The position numbers and the translations under genes were made by a program. The notes beneath the pieces were generated by a model, which was not told where the DNA came from, did no database searches, and was given only the letters and a program-made list of their open reading frames with translations. Positions 57,644-64,000 of a DNA stretch of 64,000 nucleotides are shown one piece after another (position 1 is the stretch's first letter; each line of letters starts with the position of its first letter). Origin of the DNA: Lentibacillus halodurans (GTDB lineage Bacteria; Bacillota; Bacilli; Bacillales; Amphibacillaceae); the NCBI RefSeq assembly GCF_900112045.1, contig NZ_FOJW01000001.1, positions 186,001-250,000 on the forward strand, written 5' to 3'.

Positions 57644-58948
57644 ATGCGAATGTATGACATCATTGAAAAAAAACGTGACGGCGAAAATCTCTCAAAAGAA
57701 GAAATCCGTTTTTTTATCGATGGTTACACAAATGGAGATATTCCGGACTATCAGGTCAGTGCTTTTTTAATGTCCGTTTTTTTCCGGGATATGAGTGAAG
57801 CGGAACGAGCAGAATTGACAACTGCAATGGTTGAGTCCGGTGACCAGGTTGATCTTTCTGCCATTTCCGGGATAAAGGTTGATAAACATTCGACAGGCGG
57901 GGTCGGTGATACGACTACATTGATCCTTGCCCCACTGGTCGCTTCACTTGATGTTCCGGTAGCAAAAATGAGCGGGCGCGGATTGGGGCACACCGGCGGT
58001 ACAATTGACAAACTGGAATCAGTACCGGGATTCCATGTGGAGATATCCAGTGAGGAATTTGTTGACCTTGTCAATCAAAACAAAGTTGCTGTCGTTGGCC
58101 AGACAGGCAATCTGACACCAGCTGATAAGAAGTTGTACAGCCTTCGGGATGTAACGGCAACGGTCAATTCAATCCCGCTGATTGCCAGTTCGATTATGAG
58201 TAAAAAAATAGCCTCCGGTGCGGATGCGATTGTTCTGGATGTTAAGACCGGTGCAGGAGCTTTTATGAAAGAGCTTGGTGATGCAAAAGAATTAGCTGAA
58301 GCGATGGTATCAATCGGCAACCGTGTCGGCAGAAATACAATGGCCGTCATCTCTGACATGAGTCAGCCGCTGGGAAATGCCATTGGCAATGCCCTGGAGG
58401 TCAGAGAGGCAATTGAAACATTGCAGGGGAATGGACCGCAAGATTTAACGGATCTATGTCTTGAACTTGGCAGTCAAATGGTCTTACTGGCAAACAAAGT
58501 GGATACATTGGATGAAGCAAGAGATCGGCTTGCCGAGAACCTGAACAATGGCAAGGCATTGGAACAATTTAAAGCATTTATTGCGTCACAGGGTGGTGAT
58601 TCAACGGTTGCTGATCATCCGGATTTATTGCCGCAAGCATCTTATACGTTTGATTTGCCCGCTGAAAAATCCGGAACTGTTTCAGAAATCATTGCCGATA
58701 ATATTGGAACAGCCGCCATGATGCTTGGTGCGGGAAGGGCTACAAAGGAATCTGAAATTGATCTGTCTGTCGGTATCGTACTCCGTAAAAAAATCGGAGA
58801 CCCCGTCCAAAAGGGCGAGTCACTGCTGACTATTCATGCAAATACGTCTGCGGTGGATAACGTAAAAGACAAATTATATGCAAGCATTTCGATAGCAGAC
58901 GAAGCTGTTGAAGCACTTCCACTCATATATGACAACATTACAGTGTAA
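57644..58948 (+). CDS. pdp: Pyrimidine-nucleoside phosphorylase
   Basis: 434 residues. [17 protein letters not shown] at the N terminus, phosphate-binding [13 protein letters not shown], signature [22 protein letters not shown] and [12 protein letters not shown]. Cleaves uridine, deoxyuridine and thymidine. End of the nucleoside operon; a terminator follows. Confidence 0.96.
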   Translation: MRMYDIIEKKRDGENLSKEEIRFFIDGYTNGDIPDYQVSAFLMSVFFRDMSEAERAELTTAMVESGDQVDLSAISGIKVDKHSTGGVGDTTTLILAPLVASLDVPVAKMSGRGLGHTGGTIDKLESVPGFHVEISSEEFVDLVNQNKVAVVGQTGNLTPADKKLYSLRDVTATVNSIPLIASSIMSKKIASGADAIVLDVKTGAGAFMKELGDAKELAEAMVSIGNRVGRNTMAVISDMSQPLGNAIGNALEVREAIETLQGNGPQDLTDLCLELGSQMVLLANKVDTLDEARDRLAENLNNGKALEQFKAFIASQGGDSTVADHPDLLPQASYTFDLPAEKSGTVSEIIADNIGTAAMMLGAGRATKESEIDLSVGIVLRKKIGDPVQKGESLLTIHANTSAVDNVKDKLYASISIADEAVEALPLIYDNITV

Positions 58949-58964
58949 TCCATTTACGATTCGG

Positions 58965-58994
58965 ACGCATGCTGATTTCAGTATGCGTTTTTTG
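58965..58994 (+). terminator. Terminator after pdp
   Basis: ACGCATGCTG / CAGTATGCGT with one mismatch pair and a tiny loop, then TTTTTTG. Confidence 0.85.
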
Positions 58995-59023
58995 TATAAG
59001 AACACATTCAAATGGCAATCCTA
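58993..59023 (+). promoter_or_regulatory. Sigma-F-type promoter of dacF
   Basis: TGTATA (58993-58998), 15 bases, then GGCAATCCTA (59014-59023), which fits the forespore consensus GYATA-N15-GGNRANAMTR with one mismatch. In B. subtilis dacF is transcribed by sigma-F. Confidence 0.55.
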
Positions 59024-59052
59024 AAACTATATTGAATGTTGGAGGTTGAACA

Positions 59053-60228
59053 ATGAAAAAGTTTGTTTTATTGACTAGCATTATATTTTCAATTCTACTT
59101 GCGCCATTTAGTGTGTTCGGTGAGGAGAATGCTGAGGAGGATGCGGATCAGGAACTGAATTTGGCTCCTGATACTCAATCGGCTATCCTGATTGAGCGTG
59201 ATACCGGAAAAATGCTGTTTGATAAAAACGCACAAGAGAAACTGCCGCCTGCGAGTATGACAAAAGTTATGACTCTATTACTGATTATGGAGGCACTTGA
59301 CGAGGGGAAAATTGAAAAGGATGAAACAATTCGTATCAGTGAGCGTGCTGCATCCATGGGAGGTTCCCAGATATTTCTCGAAGCTGGTGAAGAAATGAGT
59401 GTCGTTGATCTTCTTAAGGGTGTTGCCATTGCTTCCGGAAATGATGCAAGTGTTGCGTTGGCGGAGCGAATTGCTGGAAGTGAAAAAGCGTTTGTGGAAC
59501 AAATGAATAAAAAAGCAGAATCCTTAGGACTGGAAAACACAAAATTTCAGAATTCCACCGGATTACCGGCTGAAAATCATTACAGTACCGCCCATGATAT
59601 GGCGATTATGGCGAAAGAATTATTAAAATATGAATCGGTAACCGAATATACATCCATTTACGAAGATTACTTGCGAAAAGATGAAGAAAACGAATTTTGG
59701 CTTGTGAATACGAATAAGCTGGTTAAATTTTATCCGGGAGTTGACGGTTTAAAGACCGGCTATACAAATGAGGCCAAATATTGTTTAACGGCTACGGCAG
59801 AAAAAAATGATATGCGTGTGATTGCGGTTGTGATGGGTGCGGATACGACAAAAGAACGCAATGCGAACATTACCGGAATGCTTGATTATGCCTTCAATCA
59901 TTTTGAAACGAAAAATTTATACGAAAAGGGTGAGACCATTACCACATTGGAATTATTGAAAGCAGAGGAAGAGTCCGTAAATGTGGTAACATCTGAATCA
60001 GTCAGTACGATTTACCGGAAAGGCGAAGAGGATAAGGATGTAACCGCGTCGGCCAACCTGACATCTGATCTGGAGCTGCCCATCAATAAAGGAGATCAGG
60101 TTGGTGAATTAATTATCAAAAATAATGATGAAATATTGTCGAAAACACCAATTATTGTTGATCATGATATCCAGAAAGCATCATATTTAACATTATTAAG
60201 ACGGTCGGTGCAAAATATGGTGAAATAG
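59053..60228 (+). CDS. dacF: Sporulation D-alanyl-D-alanine carboxypeptidase DacF
   Basis: 391 residues. Signal peptide (KKFVLLTSIIFSILLAPFSVFG), an acidic stretch, then a class A low-molecular-weight PBP domain with active-site SxxK in PASMTKVMT, SGN in IASGNDAS and KTG in DGLKTGYT. A C-terminal beta domain and a final amphipathic helix (LTLLRRSVQNMVK) anchor it to the membrane. It trims cortex peptidoglycan side chains and so sets cross-linking. It lies directly before spoIIAA as in B. subtilis. Confidence 0.95.
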   Translation: MKKFVLLTSIIFSILLAPFSVFGEENAEEDADQELNLAPDTQSAILIERDTGKMLFDKNAQEKLPPASMTKVMTLLLIMEALDEGKIEKDETIRISERAASMGGSQIFLEAGEEMSVVDLLKGVAIASGNDASVALAERIAGSEKAFVEQMNKKAESLGLENTKFQNSTGLPAENHYSTAHDMAIMAKELLKYESVTEYTSIYEDYLRKDEENEFWLVNTNKLVKFYPGVDGLKTGYTNEAKYCLTATAEKNDMRVIAVVMGADTTKERNANITGMLDYAFNHFETKNLYEKGETITTLELLKAEEESVNVVTSESVSTIYRKGEEDKDVTASANLTSDLELPINKGDQVGELIIKNNDEILSKTPIIVDHDIQKASYLTLLRRSVQNMVK

Positions 60229-60255
60229 AAGGAATTCAGACGAGTTTCTTCTTCT

Positions 60256-60294
60256 TTTGTCGGGAAGCAGGAATTGATCATTTGTATAGCGAAT
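60256..60294 (+). promoter_or_regulatory. Sigma-H promoter and 0A-like box of spoIIA
   Basis: AGGAATT (60269-60275) and GAAT (60291-60294) are 15 bases apart, close to the sigma-H pattern. TTGTCGG (60258-60264), resembling the 0A box TGTCGAA, lies just upstream. In B. subtilis the spoIIA operon is read by sigma-H polymerase activated by Spo0A~P. Confidence 0.6.
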
Positions 60295-60335
60295 GAATAC
60301 GTCAGAACGAAAGAAAATGTGGGGAGGAAAAAGGC

Positions 60336-60689
60336 ATGAGTCTGTCTACTGCGTTTGAAGTCAAACAAGATGTCCTTGTCGTTAGAATGTCCGGCGAATT
60401 GGACCACCATGAAGCAGAAATTTTGCGGAACGAGTGGAAAGAAATGATGTATACAAACGCCATAAAACATGTCGTTTTGAATCTTGAATCTGTATCTTTC
60501 ATGGACAGTTCAGGACTGGGAGTTGTTTTAGGAAGATACAAGGAAGTACTGCAACTGGGAGGGGAGATGGTTGTATGTTCCGTATCAGCACCAGTCCACA
60601 GATTATTTGAAATGTCCGGTATGTTTAAAATTGTAAGGTTAGAGGAGAACGAAGAACATGCGTTATTTACGTTGGGGGTGGCGTCATGA
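60336..60689 (+). CDS. spoIIAA: Anti-anti-sigma factor SpoIIAA
   Basis: 117 residues, STAS domain. The phospho-acceptor serine is in [17 protein letters not shown] (about residue 58). Unphosphorylated SpoIIAA pulls SpoIIAB off sigma-F in the forespore after SpoIIE removes the phosphate. GGGGAGG precedes the ATG. It overlaps spoIIAB by four bases. Confidence 0.97.
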   Translation: MSLSTAFEVKQDVLVVRMSGELDHHEAEILRNEWKEMMYTNAIKHVVLNLESVSFMDSSGLGVVLGRYKEVLQLGGEMVVCSVSAPVHRLFEMSGMFKIVRLEENEEHALFTLGVAS

Positions 60690-61123
60690 ATAATGAAATG
60701 TATGTTGAGTTTGCCAGTGTAAGCGAAAATGAATCGTTTGCCAGGGTGACTGTTGCTTCGTTTGTGGCACAGCTGGATCCAACGATGGACGAACTGACTG
60801 AAATTAAAACAGTCGTATCGGAAGCGGTCACGAACGCGATCATTCATGGTTATAATAATGAACCCGGTCATCACGTTTCCATATCCTGCATACTGCATGA
60901 AGATGAGGTAGAATTAACCATTAAGGACAGCGGTATTGGTATCGGTGATGTGGATGAAGCAAGACAGCCGCTTTATACATCAAAGCCAGAATTGGAAAGA
61001 TCCGGAATGGGATTTACGATCATCGAAAACTTCATGGATGCGCTGGAGATCATATCAACGCCCGAAAATGGTACAACCGTTCATATGACAAAACAACTAT
61101 CAAAAAAAACGGTTTCTAAATAG
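60686..61123 (+). CDS. spoIIAB: Anti-sigma F factor and kinase SpoIIAB
   Basis: 145 residues, GHKL ATPase fold: [17 protein letters not shown] (N box), [20 protein letters not shown] (G1) and [15 protein letters not shown] (G2). Holds sigma-F inactive and phosphorylates SpoIIAA. Coupled to spoIIAA by an ATGA overlap. Confidence 0.97.
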   Translation: MNNEMYVEFASVSENESFARVTVASFVAQLDPTMDELTEIKTVVSEAVTNAIIHGYNNEPGHHVSISCILHEDEVELTIKDSGIGIGDVDEARQPLYTSKPELERSGMGFTIIENFMDALEIISTPENGTTVHMTKQLSKKTVSK

Positions 61124-61131
61124 GGATGCCT

Positions 61132-61887
61132 ATGGACGTAAATGTTAGACATGATAACCGTAAGGAATCGTTAACTGACGAACAGGTAAAGGCATATATC
61201 CATAAAAGCCAGCAAGGTGAAAAACAGGCACGTGATATACTTGTTGAAGGTAATGTCAGACTTGTATGGTCGGTTGTACAACGGTTTATCAATCGCGGAT
61301 ATGATCCGGATGATTTGTTTCAGATCGGCAGTATCGGGCTGATAAAAGCTATTGATAAATTTGATTTATCTTATGATGTCAAATTTTCCACATATGCTGT
61401 ACCAATGATCATCGGTGAAATACAGCGGTTCATCCGGGATGATGGCAGTGTTAAAGTCAGCCGGTCTTTAAAGGAGACGGGAAACAAAATACGCAAGAAA
61501 CGGGATGAATTAACCAAACAGCTTGGCCGGACGCCAACTGTTCTGGAAATCGCCGAAGCATTAAATATTACATCTGAAGAAGTCGTCCATGCAGAGGAGG
61601 CTGCAAAATCACCGCATTCCATCCATGAAACGGTTTTCGAGAATGATGGAGATCCGATCACGTTACTGGACCAGATCGCTGATGACGATACAAAGTGGTT
61701 TGATAAACTGACACTGCAGGAAGCAATAAGAAGATTGAATGAACGGGAACGGCTAATCCTGTATTTACGGTATTATAAAGACCGGACACAATCAGAGGTG
61801 GCTGATAGGCTTGGGATTTCACAAGTACAGGTGTCGAGACTCGAGAAAAAAATATTAAAAGATATGAAAGTGAATATGAACCAATGA
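61132..61887 (+). CDS. sigF: RNA polymerase sigma factor SigF
   Basis: 251 residues from the ATG at 61132 (MDVNV, as in relatives), after AGGGATG; an ATG at 61126 is also in frame. Region 2 reads LVWSVVQRFINRGYDPDDLFQIGSIGLIKAIDKFD and FSTYAVPMIIGEIQRFIRDDG, region 3 KVSRSLKETGNKI, and region 4 RTQSEVADRLGISQVQVSRLEKKIL. First forespore-specific sigma factor; a target promoter is seen before dacF. Confidence 0.97.
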   Translation: MDVNVRHDNRKESLTDEQVKAYIHKSQQGEKQARDILVEGNVRLVWSVVQRFINRGYDPDDLFQIGSIGLIKAIDKFDLSYDVKFSTYAVPMIIGEIQRFIRDDGSVKVSRSLKETGNKIRKKRDELTKQLGRTPTVLEIAEALNITSEEVVHAEEAAKSPHSIHETVFENDGDPITLLDQIADDDTKWFDKLTLQEAIRRLNERERLILYLRYYKDRTQSEVADRLGISQVQVSRLEKKILKDMKVNMNQ

Positions 61888-61927
61888 CAAAAGGCTGTCC
61901 CAAAATCAAATGGGACAGCCTTTTGTA
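61888..61927 (+). terminator. Terminator of the spoIIA operon
   Basis: Perfect 15-bp stem CAAAAGGCTGTCCCA / TGGGACAGCCTTTTG with an 8-base loop. Among the strongest in the window. Confidence 0.93.
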
Positions 61928-62063
61928 ATTCGTTCTATTGACTTTCACGGCATTACAACTTGCCAAAATGATTAGAAATCTGGTGCGTACTATTTCCTGT
62001 GATAATTTCTCCGCTTTCAACAAATACTATCAGATACAACATTGTAAAGAGGATGATCCTCAC

Positions 62064-62681
62064 ATGTCGGAAATCGTATACCTGCGTATGAAAAAGCATG
62101 TCGAACTGACATATCTAAAACAATTGACTCTAAAAGATATAGCAAACGTTTCAACAACCTCACCGTTAAAGACTGAACTTGAACAAACACCGGTCTATCG
62201 CGTTACCAAAAAAGACCAGAACGTGGTAATCGTGGACAGTTTTTTAGTTATCGATCATTTAAACAACGATTACCGTGACCTGGAATTTCAGCTTGTCGGG
62301 CCAACGCATACTGTTATACGGATCCAGCAACATAAAAAATCGCCAAACATTTTGATTGTAGCAATTGTATGGCTGCTGCTTTTTATTGGTACGGCCATGA
62401 CCATTATGAATTTTCATTACGATGTCAGCATGCAGGAAGTGCAGCAAAAACTGCATTATTTGCTGACGGGCGAACAAAACCAGTATCCGTTGTGGATTCA
62501 AATACCGTATTCGTTTGGTCTCGGAATCGGGATGCTGCTATTCTTCAATCACTGGTTCCGGAAACGATTTAATGAAGAACCAAGCCCACTTGAAGTTGAA
62601 ATCTTCAATTACCAGCAAAATCTGGATCAATACTTAAGCTATTACGAGAACAAGCTGAATGATACCAGCCATTTTGATTAG
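62064..62681 (+). CDS. spoVAA: Stage V sporulation protein AA
   Basis: 205 residues from the ATG at 62064; the open frame runs back to 61938 without a better start. An N-terminal soluble domain (IVYLRMKKHVEL, LKDIANVS) precedes two membrane helices (~98-118 and ~150-170). SpoVA proteins form the channel for dipicolinic acid uptake into, and release from, spores. A possible sigma-G -10, AATACTA, lies at 62023-62029, but the -35 is poor. It overlaps spoVAB by 23 bases. Confidence 0.9.
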   Translation: MSEIVYLRMKKHVELTYLKQLTLKDIANVSTTSPLKTELEQTPVYRVTKKDQNVVIVDSFLVIDHLNNDYRDLEFQLVGPTHTVIRIQQHKKSPNILIVAIVWLLLFIGTAMTIMNFHYDVSMQEVQQKLHYLLTGEQNQYPLWIQIPYSFGLGIGMLLFFNHWFRKRFNEEPSPLEVEIFNYQQNLDQYLSYYENKLNDTSHFD

Positions 62682-63087
62682 TCTAGTGGAGATAACGATC
62701 GGATTCGCTGCTGGTATTGCTGTCGGGGGCGGTTTTGTTGCGTTTTTAACGGTGCTGGGAGTTATCCCGAGATTAATCCAACTGAGTAAGACCAATCGGT
62801 TTATACCCATTTATATCGCAAGTATCATTCTCGGTTCTTTATTCGGGATATACTTGTCCTTTGCAGGTATATCGTGGAATCAGTCTTTCATTTTACTCAT
62901 ACTATGGGGAACATTTCACGGGATCTTTAATGGGATGCTGGCAGCTGCTTTGACGGAAGTGCTCAATGTATTTCCCATCCTTTCAAAACGTATCCGATTG
63001 GAAAACAAGCTGCTATGGTTATTAATGGCCATTGTATTTGGCAAAATAGCCGGATCCCTTTTTCAATGGACCATATTTGTAAAATAA
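62659..63087 (+). CDS. spoVAB: Stage V sporulation protein AB
   Basis: 142 residues, four membrane helices. SLVEITIGFAAGIAVGGGFVAFLTVLGVIPRLIQ is the family signature. The start lies inside spoVAA, implying coupled translation. spoVAC should follow; instead the spoVAF frame begins 45 bases later. Confidence 0.92.
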   Translation: MIPAILISLVEITIGFAAGIAVGGGFVAFLTVLGVIPRLIQLSKTNRFIPIYIASIILGSLFGIYLSFAGISWNQSFILLILWGTFHGIFNGMLAAALTEVLNVFPILSKRIRLENKLLWLLMAIVFGKIAGSLFQWTIFVK

Positions 63088-63131
63088 TTTATATCGATAC
63101 GAAATATAGAAAAAGTGGAGAGTTGAAGTAT

Positions 63132-64000
63132 ATGAGTCAAAATCAGAATAAAAGTCCGATTTACGCAAAAATAGAAAAAAATGAGCAATACATGAAGGAT
63201 CATATTGGACTGGGAACATCATTCGATCTCGGATATCGTGAATTAATTGTTTTGAAAACAAAAATTCAGTTATATTACGTTACTGGTCTCTGTGATGGTT
63301 CAGTTGTACAGCAAATCATGCGTCAGCTTATTCAAATCAATGATGACGAAAATAACACGAAAAAGGTACCGGAAATCATTGAAAACCGCATCATTTATCA
63401 GCAGGTTGAACGAACGGAGTCTCTGGATGAGGCCGTTGATCAATTGTTATCCGGTTTAGTTGTTATTTTTGTTGATGGCATCAAATATGCATTTATCGTT
63501 GATGTTCGCCAATATCCGGGACGAACACCGCAAGAACCTGACACAGAGCATGTTGTCAGGGGTTCCAGGGATGGCTATACGGAAAATATTATTGAAAACA
63601 CAGCATTAACAAGAAGAAGAATCCGCGATGCCAGGCTTCGTCACGAAATGTTAAAGGTTGGGGAAAGATCGAAAACGGATATTTGTTTATGCTATATCGA
63701 TGATGTGACGAACCGAGATCTTATTAAGACAGTAAAAGACAAGTTAAACGAAATTGAAATTGATGGCATTACGATGACAGATAAAACATTGGAGGAGTTT
63801 TTTTCCGGACCAAAATGGAAACCATATCCATTAGTCCGCTATACAGAGCGTCCTGATGTTGCTGCTACACATCTGATGGAGGGGCATATCGTTTTAATTG
63901 TAGATACTTCACCAAGTGTGATCATCCTGCCGACGACCTTTTTCCATCATGTACAGCATGCCGAGGAATATCGTGAGACACCGCTGGTCGGCAGTTTTAT
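63132..64000 (+). CDS. spoVAF: Stage V sporulation protein AF, 5' part
   Basis: First 289 residues; the frame is open to the window end. GerA-family fold: N-terminal soluble domain with GTSFDLGYRELIV, YYVTGLCDG, ENTALTRRRIRDARLRHEML, KTDICLCYIDDVTN and RYTERPDVAATHLMEGHIVLIVDTSPSVIILPTTFF, where the membrane part begins. SpoVAF is an inner-spore-membrane protein related to germinant receptor A subunits and assists germination. In B. subtilis it follows spoVAC, spoVAD and spoVAE, which are absent here. Confidence 0.9.
   Translation, partial: MSQNQNKSPIYAKIEKNEQYMKDHIGLGTSFDLGYRELIVLKTKIQLYYVTGLCDGSVVQQIMRQLIQINDDENNTKKVPEIIENRIIYQQVERTESLDEAVDQLLSGLVVIFVDGIKYAFIVDVRQYPGRTPQEPDTEHVVRGSRDGYTENIIENTALTRRRIRDARLRHEMLKVGERSKTDICLCYIDDVTNRDLIKTVKDKLNEIEIDGITMTDKTLEEFFSGPKWKPYPLVRYTERPDVAATHLMEGHIVLIVDTSPSVIILPTTFFHHVQHAEEYRETPLVGSF

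Noticed and set aside
1-64000. CRISPR arrays, tRNA or rRNA genes, prophage or defence islands
   Set aside because: No regularly spaced repeats, no tRNA-like cloverleafs or rRNA sequences, and no phage or restriction genes were recognised.

Overview
The window is about 64 kb of chromosome from an endospore-forming member of the Bacillaceae. The evidence is the spoIIIA, spoIVB, spo0A, spoIIM, spoIIA and spoVA genes in a gene order close to that of Bacillus subtilis. Many of the proteins are acidic, and an OLE RNA locus is present, which points to a moderately halophilic or alkaliphilic genus such as Virgibacillus or Lentibacillus. The genus is an inference, not something the sequence proves. 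Almost all genes lie on the + strand, apart from an aspartokinase/yqzF block (16.9-18.6 kb), the Prli42 miniprotein gene (30.8 kb), an ALDH-rnz-namA-GDPD block (38.9-43.0 kb), polY2 (46.4-47.6 kb) and an aldo/keto reductase (49.5-50.4 kb).

1-6 kb: end of the spoIIIA feeding-tube operon, then accB-accC-yqhY behind a promoter with a near-perfect FapR operator. 6-16 kb: nusB-folD-xseA-xseB-ispA, a roughly 590-nt OLE (ornate, large, extremophilic) RNA with its membrane protein OapA, then tlyA-argR-recN and spoIVB. The dxs gene expected between oapA and tlyA is absent. 16-19 kb: spo0A with 0A boxes, then aspartokinase and yqzF on the minus strand.

19-29 kb: bkdR and the sigma-54-dependent ptb-bcd-buk-lpdV-bkdAA-bkdAB-bkdB operon, which oxidises branched-chain 2-oxo acids. 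It is followed by brxB, yqjA and prli42. 31-36 kb: a methylmalonyl-CoA module (mutase large subunit, a B12-binding/epimerase fusion, a carboxyltransferase) and a PepT-like peptidase. The Bkd products of valine and isoleucine feed naturally into it.

36-50 kb is the most rearranged part. It holds a DHFR-like gene, two Y-family polymerases (one with an SOS box), an aldehyde dehydrogenase broken by one nonsense codon, rnz, namA, a GDPD gene, a decayed epimerase, a RocB-like peptidase, a metallo-hydrolase, repeat-rich DNA and a broken IS110-family element. 50-64 kb returns to conserved order: nudF, endonuclease Q-like yqxK, spoIIM, fur (with Per-type boxes), yqzK, xerD, deoB-pupG-pdp, dacF, spoIIAA-spoIIAB-sigF, spoVAA-spoVAB, and the start of spoVAF. 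spoVAC, spoVAD and spoVAE are absent between spoVAB and spoVAF.
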